A stretch of 64,000 bases of DNA from Rhizobium leguminosarum bv. trifolii WSM2297 (GTDB lineage: Bacteria > Pseudomonadota > Alphaproteobacteria > Rhizobiales > Rhizobiaceae): NCBI RefSeq assembly GCF_000271845.1, contig NZ_JH719395.1, positions 1,608,146 to 1,672,145 of the forward strand. The letters run 5' to 3'. The position numbers and the translations under genes are program-made. Positions 9,012-16,204 of this stretch are shown piece after piece; within the stretch, counting starts at the first letter, position 1; each line of letters opens with the position of its first letter. The notes under the pieces are model-generated. The model saw nothing but the letters and a program-made list of their open reading frames with translations. It searched no databases and was not told where the DNA came from.

Positions 9012-9393
9012 GATACGGGTGAGCGGCGGGTCGCCTTGTCGGACAGACCGTGCGGCGCCCCCCTCTGCCCTGCCGGGCATCTCTCCCACAGGTGGGGAGA
9101 TCACAAGCCGCCCACTCTTCCTGCCCACTTACCAATTCGTCTGGCAGAATCGGTGATTGTTTGAGGAAGCCCGTGCGCCCAGCCGATCTCCCCACCTGTG
9201 GGAGAGATGGCCGGCAGGCCAGAGGGGGCTTGTACGGCACGACCTCAACCTTACGCAGATCACCCAGCCGCACCGCAGATACACTGGCTTACAAAAATGC
9301 CGGTTTCCCGACACATCCCAGGTTCAATCATCGACTGAAATGACGATGCGACCCGATGAGGCCGCGAAAGGTCAATTCAGGAAGGATGACAAA
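9012..9393. other. intergenic region, no gene, holds a large inverted repeat
   Basis: No credible coding sequence was seen. Most of the space is taken by the inverted repeat annotated at 9059-9228. The remainder (9229-9393) is the leader of the cupin gene. Confidence 0.7.
9059..9228. repeat. long inverted repeat (43-bp arms)
   Basis: The left arm at 9059-9101 and right arm at 9186-9228 are near-perfect inverted copies. The right arm begins atctccccacctgtgggaga, and each arm contains its own small palindrome (ctccccacctgtgggag). The 84-base spacer shows no gene. It is of the same general kind as the other palindromic intergenic repeats of this genome but of a different sequence family. Confidence 0.8.
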
Positions 9394-9780
9394 ATGAAAA
9401 TGATCCAGGCAATAGTGCTCGCCTCTGTTCTCGGCGGCGCGGCAGCAGTGCAGGCGGAACAGCCGATAGAGCGTACCGATCTTATCAGCAACGATATCGA
9501 TGTGCCCGGCCACGAGGCCGTTCAGGTGCGCGTTGATCTGGCTCCCGGCGTTCTCGCCCCCAGGCATTCGCACCCCGGCGAAGAGATCGCCTTCGTCATC
9601 GAGGGAACGCTGGAATACCAGCTCGACGGCCGGCGGCCAGTGACCCTTAACGCCGGCCAATCCCTGTTCATTCCTTCAGGCGTCGTCCACTCGGCAAGGA
9701 ACGTCGGCAGCGGCAAGGCTTCGGAGCTGGCGACCTATATCGTCCGCAAGGGAGAGACACTGGTGGTGCCGGCCAAGTGA
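9394..9780 (+). CDS. secreted cupin-domain protein
   Basis: A 128-residue single cupin domain behind a Sec-type signal peptide (MKMIQAIVLASVLGGAAAVQA, cleavage near AVQA/EQ). The cupin motif 1 histidines and glutamate are visible in PRHSHPGEEIAFVIEGTLEY, and motif 2 in QSLFIPSGVVHSARNVG. It therefore probably binds a metal in the periplasm. The frame is open further upstream, but the ATG at 9394 follows AGGAAGGA and starts the signal peptide. Function is unknown; small cupins of this type are often annotated as cupin domain-containing proteins near regulators. Confidence 0.85.
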   Translation: MKMIQAIVLASVLGGAAAVQAEQPIERTDLISNDIDVPGHEAVQVRVDLAPGVLAPRHSHPGEEIAFVIEGTLEYQLDGRRPVTLNAGQSLFIPSGVVHSARNVGSGKASELATYIVRKGETLVVPAK

Positions 9781-9801
9781 GACCTCGCCAGAATTGGCAC
9801 G

Positions 9802-9819
9802 GCGGCGCGAAGGCGCCGC
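9802..9819 (+). terminator. GC-rich hairpin after the cupin gene
   Basis: GCGGCGC-GAAG-GCGCCGC is a perfect 7-bp stem with a four-base loop, 21 bases after the cupin stop. No T-run follows, so it may be a weak or factor-assisted terminator. Confidence 0.45.
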
Positions 9820-9871
9820 AGGTCACGAGATAGGCCTGTCATGCGGCCTTTGCCTGAGATATTCTCGGCCG

Positions 9872-10930
9872 ATGAAACTCAGCCAGACCATACGGTTCTG
9901 CACCTCTGAGGACGGCACGCGGATCGCCGTTGCCTCTTGCGGGAAAGGACAGGTGATCCTGCGGGCGGCGCACTGGCTGAGCCATGTCGATTACGATCTG
10001 GAAAGCCCGGTGTGGCGGCCGTGGCTCGAGGCGCTTTCAGCCAACAATCGCTTCGTGCGTTACGATCCGCGCGGCTGCGGCCTTTCGGACCGGCATGTCT
10101 CCGACCTCTCGGTCGAGGCCTGGCACACGGATCTCGATGCCGTGGCGGCGTCGATCGAGGAGCCGCGTTTCGTCCTCCTCTGCCTCTCGCAGGGCGGCGC
10201 GCTCGGCATCGCCTATGCCTTGCGCCATCCCCAGCGGGTATCGCATCTCGTCCTTCTGAACGCCTACGGCCAGGGCTCCCGCGCCAGGTCCCAGACCGAT
10301 GCCGAGCGGCTGGAGTCCGAGATGCTCGTCAATTTCGTTCGCGTCGGCTGGGGACGCGACAATCCAGCGTTCTGCCGGTTCTTCACCAACCTCTTCATCC
10401 CCGATGGCACGGCTGAACAGCATCGCTGGTGGGGCGATCTCGAGCGCCATACGGCAGCGCCCGATGTCGCCGCGCAACTGCTCTGGCAGATGCAGGGGAT
10501 CGATGTCATGGACCTTGCCGCCAAGCTTTCCGTGCCGACCTTGATCGCGCATTGCCGCGGCGACATGCGTGTGCCGTTCGACCAGGGCTGCAAGCTTGCC
10601 GCCACGATCCCCGGCGCAATCTTCGTGCCGCTGGAAAGCAAGAACCATGTGCTCCTGCCCGACGAGCCCGCCTGGAGCGTCTTCCAGGGAGAACTTGCTG
10701 CCTTCCTGGGACAGGATCAATCCGTGCGGTCGCGGGCCGTCCGGGACGCCGGCCTGACGCCCGCCGAGACGGCGCTTCTCGACCTGGTCGCCGAGGGGCT
10801 CGACAACCGCGCGATCGCGGAGCGGCTCGGCAAGAGCGTCAAGACCGTGCGCAACCAGCTGTCGGTGATCTTCAGCAAACTTGGTGTGCATAGCCGCTCA
10901 CAGGCGATCGTCATCGCGCTCTCGGGATAG
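9872..10930 (+). CDS. alpha/beta-hydrolase domain fused to LuxR-type HTH regulator
   Basis: A 352-residue two-domain protein. Residues about 15-265 form an alpha/beta-hydrolase fold. The nucleophile elbow is CLSQGG (first Gly of GxSxG replaced by Cys), the likely acid is in HCRGDMRVP and the histidine in SKNHVLLP. Residues about 285-350 are a LuxR/FixJ HTH (LTPAETALLDLVAEGLDNRA ... VKTVRNQLSVIFSKLGV). The arrangement suggests a transcription factor whose hydrolase domain binds or cleaves a small effector. The start MKLSQTIRFC was preferred over an in-frame ATG 26 codons upstream because the extra residues are not hydrolase-like. Confidence 0.85.
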   Translation: MKLSQTIRFCTSEDGTRIAVASCGKGQVILRAAHWLSHVDYDLESPVWRPWLEALSANNRFVRYDPRGCGLSDRHVSDLSVEAWHTDLDAVAASIEEPRFVLLCLSQGGALGIAYALRHPQRVSHLVLLNAYGQGSRARSQTDAERLESEMLVNFVRVGWGRDNPAFCRFFTNLFIPDGTAEQHRWWGDLERHTAAPDVAAQLLWQMQGIDVMDLAAKLSVPTLIAHCRGDMRVPFDQGCKLAATIPGAIFVPLESKNHVLLPDEPAWSVFQGELAAFLGQDQSVRSRAVRDAGLTPAETALLDLVAEGLDNRAIAERLGKSVKTVRNQLSVIFSKLGVHSRSQAIVIALSG

Positions 10931-11106
10931 CTGGCGCAGCAGACAGATACTGCCTTTATCCGGCGCGGACGGGACATCCGTCCTCCCGCATAGGCACATT
11001 TCCGGGCTGGCGTGGGACGGCCGACCCATGACCGCCCAGACGATGGGCTTCATGCTTGGAATGATCGGCGGCAGGAGGCCGTCCGAAGTCCGGGAGGAAT
11101 TTCGAC

Positions 11107-12156
11107 ATGACAGCTATCAATGAAACGACGCTCAATGAACTCGTGGGCCGTGTACTTGGCGATCTTGGCGGAGCCGTCAGCGTGCCGCTGGTGCGGATCG
11201 GCGATGCGCTCGGCCTGTACAAGACGCTGAAGGAGATCGGGCCGGCGAAGGCCGACGAACTTGCCGATGCGGCGGGATGCGCGTCGCGTTATGTGCGCGA
11301 GTGGCTGTCGGCACAAACCGCCTCGGGCTATATCTCGCACGAGCAAGGGCGGTTCTCGCTGACGCCGGAGCAGGCCTTCATCTTTGCGGAGCCGGACAGC
11401 CCGGTCAATCTGATCGGCGCCTTCGATACCGCTGCCGCCATGGTCGAGAACCAGCCGAAGGTGCAGGCCGCGTTCAAGACCGGCCGGGGCGTTGCCTGGG
11501 GCGATCAGGCCGGCTGCATGTTCTGCGCCGTCGCGCGGCTGTTCCGCCCGGGTTACGTCAATGCCCTCGTCCAGGACTGGCTGCCGGCACTCGATGGCGT
11601 CATCGACAAGTTGACGTCAGGTGCTGAGGTGGCCGACGTCGGATGCGGGCATGGACTGTCGACGATCCTGATGGCGCAGGCCTTTCCCAAGTCCCGGTTC
11701 ACCGGCTACGACTTCCATATGGGCTCGATTGCGGCGGCGAAAGCCCATGCCGAGGCGCATGGTTTGACGAACCTGCATTTCGAGGTCGGCCGGGCGCAGG
11801 ATTTTAACGGGCGGGACTTCGATCTGATCACCTGCTTCGATTGCCTGCACGACATGGGCGACCCGAAAGCCGCAGCCTCTCACATAAGAAGGGCGTTGAA
11901 GGACGGCGGCACCTGGATGGTCGTCGAGCCGATGGCCGGCGATACGCTCGAGGAGAACATCAATCCAGTCGGACGGCTCTACTACTCGGCCTCGACGATG
12001 ATCTGCGTTCCCACTTCGCTGGCGCAGGAGACCGGGCTGGCACTTGGCGCTCAAGCAGGCGAACGGCGGCTGGCTGACGTAATCCGCTCGGGCGGTTTCA
12101 CCCAGATCAGGCGCGCGGCCCAGACGCCGCTCAACATGGTACTCGAGGCAACGTGA
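11107..12156 (+). CDS. class I SAM-dependent methyltransferase with N-terminal winged helix
   Basis: A 349-residue protein. The first ~90 residues form a winged-helix/dimerisation domain (LVRIGDALGLYKTLKEIGPA ... YVREWLSAQTASGYI). The Rossmann methyltransferase domain follows, with SAM motif I DVGCGHGLSTILMAQAFP, motif II-like GYDFHMGSI and motif DLITCFDCLHDMGDP. Family members include O-methyltransferases and Rv2258c-like proteins; the substrate is not known. A good ribosome site (GGGAGGAA) precedes the ATG. It lies 176 bp after the hydrolase-LuxR gene on the same strand and may be its target. Confidence 0.85.
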   Translation: MTAINETTLNELVGRVLGDLGGAVSVPLVRIGDALGLYKTLKEIGPAKADELADAAGCASRYVREWLSAQTASGYISHEQGRFSLTPEQAFIFAEPDSPVNLIGAFDTAAAMVENQPKVQAAFKTGRGVAWGDQAGCMFCAVARLFRPGYVNALVQDWLPALDGVIDKLTSGAEVADVGCGHGLSTILMAQAFPKSRFTGYDFHMGSIAAAKAHAEAHGLTNLHFEVGRAQDFNGRDFDLITCFDCLHDMGDPKAAASHIRRALKDGGTWMVVEPMAGDTLEENINPVGRLYYSASTMICVPTSLAQETGLALGAQAGERRLADVIRSGGFTQIRRAAQTPLNMVLEAT

Positions 12157-12181
12157 CGTTAAAGGCTGGGGCAATCAAGCC

Positions 12182-12210
12182 AGGGCATCGCTTGGGTCAA
12201 GCGATGCCCT
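12182..12210. terminator. bidirectional hairpin between convergent genes
   Basis: AGGGCATCGCTT and AAGCGATGCCCT form a perfect 12-bp stem around a five-base loop. It lies just after the methyltransferase gene and before the 3' end of the convergent DUF4168 gene. No T-run, but position and stem strength fit a shared terminator. Confidence 0.6.
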
Positions 12211-12375
12211 CGCTCCGCCAATCAACAATTACGCCAGCCAACCGCAGCAACTCCCCTTCTCCGCTCGTCAGCGACAGATGCCGGCCGTTTGACTGATGCG
12301 GTAACATTTTGAATTACCGCATCATTTTATCGTTCAATCTATTCCGATTTAAGGATTATGCAGAAGCGCGCAGCC

Positions 12376-12831
12376 CTATTGCTGCTGCTGTGCCGGCGCG
12401 GGCGGCGGGGTACCGATCTTTTCCAGAACCTTCTTGGCCAGCGCCGGGTCGCTCTGGGCGGCGGTCAGGATCGAGGAATATTCCTCGACGGAGATGTCGT
12501 TTGAGGCTTGGACGGTGTCGACCATCTGCTTCTTGGCTTCTTGCTGCAGCTTCTGCTTTGCAGCCTCGTCCTTCGTCGCGCCGATCTTGGCTGAATATTC
12601 CTGCCTGACCTTGTCGACCTGCAGATAGGCAACGGCAAAGGCCTCGAGTTTCTGATCGCTGACGGCGGCGGGCGCAGCCGTGCCGCCGCTCTGCCCCTGC
12701 ATCGGCGCCTGGCCCTGTGCCGGCGGCTGGGCTTGCGCCTGGGCCGTCTCCACGGCGAATGCCGGGCTGAAAGCAAGCAGGCTGAAGACCGCAGCGGTCA
12801 TCGTTGCGACGGGTGTGTAACGAGTTATCAT
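12376..12831 (-). CDS. exported DUF4168 protein
   Basis: A 151-residue exported protein. The signal peptide (about 1-26, ending SPAFA) is followed by a low-complexity Q/P/A-rich segment. A DUF4168 domain then runs from about 60 to 140 (DQKLEAFAVAYLQVDKVRQE ... ISVEEYSSILTAAQSDPALA), with a glutamine tail. The domain is a small helical module of unknown function found in periplasmic proteins of many Proteobacteria and cyanobacteria. AAAGGAA precedes the ATG. It is alone, convergent with the methyltransferase gene. Confidence 0.85.
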   Translation of the reverse strand: MITRYTPVATMTAAVFSLLAFSPAFAVETAQAQAQPPAQGQAPMQGQSGGTAAPAAVSDQKLEAFAVAYLQVDKVRQEYSAKIGATKDEAAKQKLQQEAKKQMVDTVQASNDISVEEYSSILTAAQSDPALAKKVLEKIGTPPPAPAQQQQ

Positions 12832-13147
12832 ATTCGTTCCTTTTCACGTGCATGATTTGATCGGCAGCAAGCCGCCTCGGTCGACCGCCAGCCGCTCAAA
12901 GGCTGGCGAGGTCGCGACGATGGAACCTTTAAGAGGGCACGATGCGGCGGCAACGCGGCCATTTGCTGACGATTGAACGGCGGCTTTGTGACCGTCGACA
13001 TGCCGGCCAGTGTGAAATTCTGCTGCGGCAGAGCGCTACAGATCCTCTCCTAGAGCGGGTCAGGTTTTTACGGAAGCGACCGAACTGCCCTTTTGTTTTT
13101 ACGCAATCCCGGACGGAAAACCGCTTCGCACTTTTCCTGGAATTGCT
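12832..13147. other. intergenic region, no gene
   Basis: The 316-base gap between the DUF4168 start and the end of the EamA gene has no supported coding sequence. Its right third is an interspersed repeat (13050-13152); the left part carries the DUF4168 promoter region, with no clear motif seen. Confidence 0.6.
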
Positions 13148-13152
13148 CTAGC
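13050..13152. repeat. interspersed repeat bounded by ctagagc/gctctag
   Basis: The block starts cctagagcgggtcaggtttt and ends ctggaattgctctagcgc. The ends are inverted copies (ctagagc and gctctag), and inner parts (ggaagcg and cgcttc) also pair. This looks like the short imperfect palindromic repeat common between genes in Rhizobium and Agrobacterium. It touches the stop codon of the EamA gene and may act as its 3' hairpin. Confidence 0.55.
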
Positions 13153-14011
13153 GCGCAAATCTCCTTGCCCCGGCCACGCACAAAATGACAGCGACCGTCA
13201 CGGCCAGCATGCTCCACGTCACAGACTCATGCAGCAGGGTGGCGGCGAGCGCCAGGCCGAAGAACGGCTGGAGCAGCTGCAGCTGGCCGACGGCGGCGAT
13301 GCCGCCCTGCGAGAGGCCGCGATACCAGAAGATGAAGCCGATCAGCATCGAGAACAGCGAGACATAGCCAAGGCCGATCAGCGCCGGCGTTTCGATGCCC
13401 GCCAAGCTTGCCGGCCGGTAAAGAAACGCCACCACGGCCATAACCGGCAGCGACAGCACCAGTGCCCAGGAAATCACCTGCCAGCCGCCGAGCGTGCGCG
13501 AAAGCCGGCCGCCTTCGGCATAGCCGAGGCCGCAGACAACGATTGCCGCCAGCATCAGCAGGTCACCGATCGGTGATGCCGTCAGGCCCTGCGTCAAGGC
13601 GAAGCCCGCCACAAGCGCGCTGCCCAGAACGGAGAACAGCCAGAAGGCCGGTTTCGGGCGTTCTCCGCCGCGGACCACCCCGAAGATCGCCGTTGCCAGC
13701 GGCAGCAGGCCGATGAAGACGATGGAATGGGCTGATGTGACATGCTGCAGGGCCAGCGCCGTCAGCAGCGGAAAACCGACCACGACGCCGAACGCCACGA
13801 CGACAAGAGAGAGAAGATCGCGCCGGCACGGCCGCTTCTCTCGGAAGGCGATCAGCAGGCCAAGCGCCAGAATGCCGGCGATCGCCGCACGCGCGACGGT
13901 CAGAAAGACCGGATCGAACTGCATCACCGCCACGCGGGTCGCCGGCAGCGATCCGCTGAAGATCACCACACCGATAAAACCATTGATCCATCCCGATGCC
14001 ATGCGGTCCAT
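13148..14011 (-). CDS. EamA/DMT-family transporter
   Basis: A 287-residue inner-membrane protein with about ten hydrophobic helices in two repeated EamA halves, the usual length for drug/metabolite exporters. Such proteins often export amino acids or similar metabolites. It is transcribed divergently from a MocR-type regulator 92 bp away, and MocR regulators frequently control a linked exporter. The substrate may therefore relate to an amino acid or pyridoxal compound (inference). ATG chosen at 14011; an in-frame ATG three codons later is possible. Confidence 0.85.
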   Translation of the reverse strand: MDRMASGWINGFIGVVIFSGSLPATRVAVMQFDPVFLTVARAAIAGILALGLLIAFREKRPCRRDLLSLVVVAFGVVVGFPLLTALALQHVTSAHSIVFIGLLPLATAIFGVVRGGERPKPAFWLFSVLGSALVAGFALTQGLTASPIGDLLMLAAIVVCGLGYAEGGRLSRTLGGWQVISWALVLSLPVMAVVAFLYRPASLAGIETPALIGLGYVSLFSMLIGFIFWYRGLSQGGIAAVGQLQLLQPFFGLALAATLLHESVTWSMLAVTVAVILCVAGARRFAR

Positions 14012-14084
14012 GCTGCGCTGCGCTCCTGCTATTGTTGCCCTGTTTATCGGCCGATACGACTGACTAAAACAGTGACAGTCTGAT

Positions 14085-14102
14085 ACAGTTTGGCAAAACT
14101 GT
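14085..14102. promoter_or_regulatory. operator-like palindrome at the mocR/eamA divergent promoter
   Basis: ACAGTTT-GGCA-AAACTGT is a perfect 7+7 inverted repeat ending one base before the regulator's first ATG. Further ACAGT half-sites occur just upstream (aacagtgacagt near 14068), giving repeated copies in the short divergent region. This fits an operator for autoregulation and control of the transporter gene. Confidence 0.6.
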
Positions 14103-14103
14103 T

Positions 14104-15525
14104 ATGGTGCGCAGGCCAGTACGGATGGATGAGAGCATAGCGGGACGCACCCGCGTCGAGATGGTCATGGCGACGATTAGGCAACGCATCGCCGGGCGCA
14201 GCCTGACGCCGGGCGCCAAGCTGCCTTCCGTCCGGGGACTGGCGGCGTCGCTGAAACTGTCGACATCGACCGTCGTCGACGCCTATGAGCGTCTGGTCGC
14301 TGAAGGCGCGATCCTGGCAAGGCCGGGCTCGGGCTTTTACGTCGCCAACCAGGCAGCACCCTTTGCCCTTGCCGAGGTCGGGCCGAAGCTCGAGCGGGCA
14401 GTCGACCCCTTCTGGATATCGCGGCAATCGCTGGAGGCTGATGAAACCGACCTGAAGCCCGGTTGCGGCTGGCTGCCGCCCTCCTGGCTGCCTGGGGAAG
14501 GCATGCGCCGCGGGCTCAGAACGCTTGCCCGCGCCGACGGGCCAGCACTTGCCGATTATGGCTCGCCGCTTGGCCTGCCGCCGCTGCGCCAGCTGATTTC
14601 GCGGCGCATGGGCGAACGCGGGATCGAGGCCTCCCCGGATCAGATCATGCTGGCCGATTCCGGCACGCAGGCAATCGACCTGCTCTGCCGCTTCCTCCTG
14701 GAACCCGGCGACACAGTGTTGGTCGACGATCCCTGCTATTTCAATTTTCACGCTTTGCTGCGAGCCCACCGGGCAAAGATCGTCGGCGTCCCCTATACGC
14801 CCTCCGGCCCCGATATCGAGCTGTTTGCGCAGGTCGTCGCCGCGGAGCGGCCGCGGCTCTACATCACCAACTCCGCCATCCACAATCCGACAGGCGCAAC
14901 GCTTTCCCCGGTGACGGCCCACGGGCTTCTGAAACTCGCCGACCAGTTCGACCTCACCATCATCGAGGACGATATCTTCGCCGATTTCGAGTACACCCCG
15001 GCACCCCGCCTGGCCGCCTTCGACGGGCTCGAGCGGGTCATCCACATCGGCAGCTTTTCCAAAACCCTGTCGGCCTCGGCCCGCTGCGGCTTCGTTGCCG
15101 CCAAACCCGAATGGATCGACGGGTTGACCGATCTCAAGATCGCCACGTCCTTCGGCGGCGGCCGGTTGACGGCGGAACTGGTGCTGAATGTCTTGAGTGA
15201 CGGCAGCTATCGCAAACACATGGAGACGCTGCGACAGCGGCTCTCCCGGGCGATGAGCGAGGTGACGACAAAGCTGAAGAACTTGGAGATAACGCCTTGG
15301 CTGGAGCCGCAGGCCGGAATGTTCCTCTGGTGCCGCCTGCCCGATGGCATCGACGCGGCTGATGTGGCGCGGGCGGCACTGGAAAAGAGGATCGTTCTGG
15401 CGCCGGGAAACGCCTTCAGCCTGTCGCAATCGGCGACGAATTTCATGCGGTTCAACGTGTCGCAGATGTTGGATGCGCGGGTGTTTGCGGTGCTGGGGGA
15501 TGTGTTGCGCAGGCATAGCGGATGA
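14104..15525 (+). CDS. MocR/PdxR-type regulator (GntR HTH plus aminotransferase domain)
   Basis: A 473-residue protein. The N-terminal GntR winged helix (about 20-85: LTPGAKLPSVRGLAASLKLS) is followed by a fold-type I PLP aminotransferase domain from about 110. The PLP lysine lies in HIGSFSKTLSASARCG, and the PLP contacts are in ITNSAIHNPTG and IIEDDIFADFEY. MocR proteins use PLP or its amino-acid adduct as effector. The first ATG has no ribosome site and abuts the palindrome at 14085-14102. Translation may be leaderless or start at the ATG seven codons further on (14125). Confidence 0.88.
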   Translation: MVRRPVRMDESIAGRTRVEMVMATIRQRIAGRSLTPGAKLPSVRGLAASLKLSTSTVVDAYERLVAEGAILARPGSGFYVANQAAPFALAEVGPKLERAVDPFWISRQSLEADETDLKPGCGWLPPSWLPGEGMRRGLRTLARADGPALADYGSPLGLPPLRQLISRRMGERGIEASPDQIMLADSGTQAIDLLCRFLLEPGDTVLVDDPCYFNFHALLRAHRAKIVGVPYTPSGPDIELFAQVVAAERPRLYITNSAIHNPTGATLSPVTAHGLLKLADQFDLTIIEDDIFADFEYTPAPRLAAFDGLERVIHIGSFSKTLSASARCGFVAAKPEWIDGLTDLKIATSFGGGRLTAELVLNVLSDGSYRKHMETLRQRLSRAMSEVTTKLKNLEITPWLEPQAGMFLWCRLPDGIDAADVARAALEKRIVLAPGNAFSLSQSATNFMRFNVSQMLDARVFAVLGDVLRRHSG

Positions 15526-15587
15526 GAGCGAACGGAGTCGTCGTTGCCCGTCGCTTACGCTTCGTGCATTCGCTCCGACCGTCGCTC

Positions 15588-15749
15588 ACCCCCTCATCTG
15601 CCTGCCGGCATCTTCTCCCCGCTGGGGAGAAGGGGAATCGTGCGGCGTCTCGCCCTCTATATCCGCACAGCTCCGGAACAAGGGAGTAACCCCGCGCTCC
15701 CCTCTTCTCCCCAGCGGGGAGAAGGTGGCCCGAAGGGTCGGATGAGGGG
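15588..15749. repeat. RIME-like palindromic repeat, whole element an inverted repeat
   Basis: The outer arms cccctcatctgcctgccggc and its degenerate inverse (ending tcggatgagggg) enclose two copies of cttctccccgctggggagaag, near 15612-15631 and 15703-15722. The element fills the space between the convergent mocR and response-regulator genes and could form a large hairpin in transcripts of either strand. Confidence 0.7.
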
Positions 15750-15792
15750 GCAACACGGCACAACCGTAATCATTGTCTTTCAGCAGCACCCA

Positions 15793-16194
15793 TCAAAACG
15801 ATCGATTGACCGCCTTGTCGTTACCCAGACGGGTCACGCAGCCTTCGAGCTTGGCGAGCAGCAGATCGAAGTCGAGTGGTTTCGTCAGGTAGTCTGCCGC
15901 CCCGGCGCGTAAGCCGGCCAGTGTGTTTTCCCGGTCGGTCAGCGCCGTCAGCAGGATGAAGGGGATGTTGGAGAGCTCGGGGTGATTGATCTGAATTTCG
16001 GCCAGGAGCTGGTGCCCGTCCATCACCGGCATGGAAATATCGCTGATGACGATGTCTGGCCATTTGGACAGGATCATTTCCAGCCCTTCGGCGCCGTTCG
16101 AGGCCTCGAGCGTCCTGTAGCCGGCTTCGCTCAACTCTTCGACGAGGAGGTTCCGGATCTCGACTTCATCTTCTATGCACAGGACTGTAACCAT
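15793..16194 (-). CDS. single-domain response regulator (CheY-like receiver)
   Basis: A 133-residue receiver domain without any output domain. The phosphoacceptor is D52 in VISDISMP, with the acidic pair in CIEDE, T83 in LLTALTD and K105 in YLTKPLDF. It follows its sensor kinase by 10 bp, so it is the likely phosphoacceptor of that kinase. With no effector domain it must act through protein contacts or pass phosphate on. AGGGA precedes the ATG. Confidence 0.92.
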   Translation of the reverse strand: MVTVLCIEDEVEIRNLLVEELSEAGYRTLEASNGAEGLEMILSKWPDIVISDISMPVMDGHQLLAEIQINHPELSNIPFILLTALTDRENTLAGLRAGAADYLTKPLDFDLLLAKLEGCVTRLGNDKAVNRSF

Positions 16195-16204
16195 AAGCTT
16201 TTCC

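Noticed and set aside
14044..15516. 490-codon minus-strand open frame
   Set aside because: Mirror frame of the mocR-type gene, low-complexity composition.
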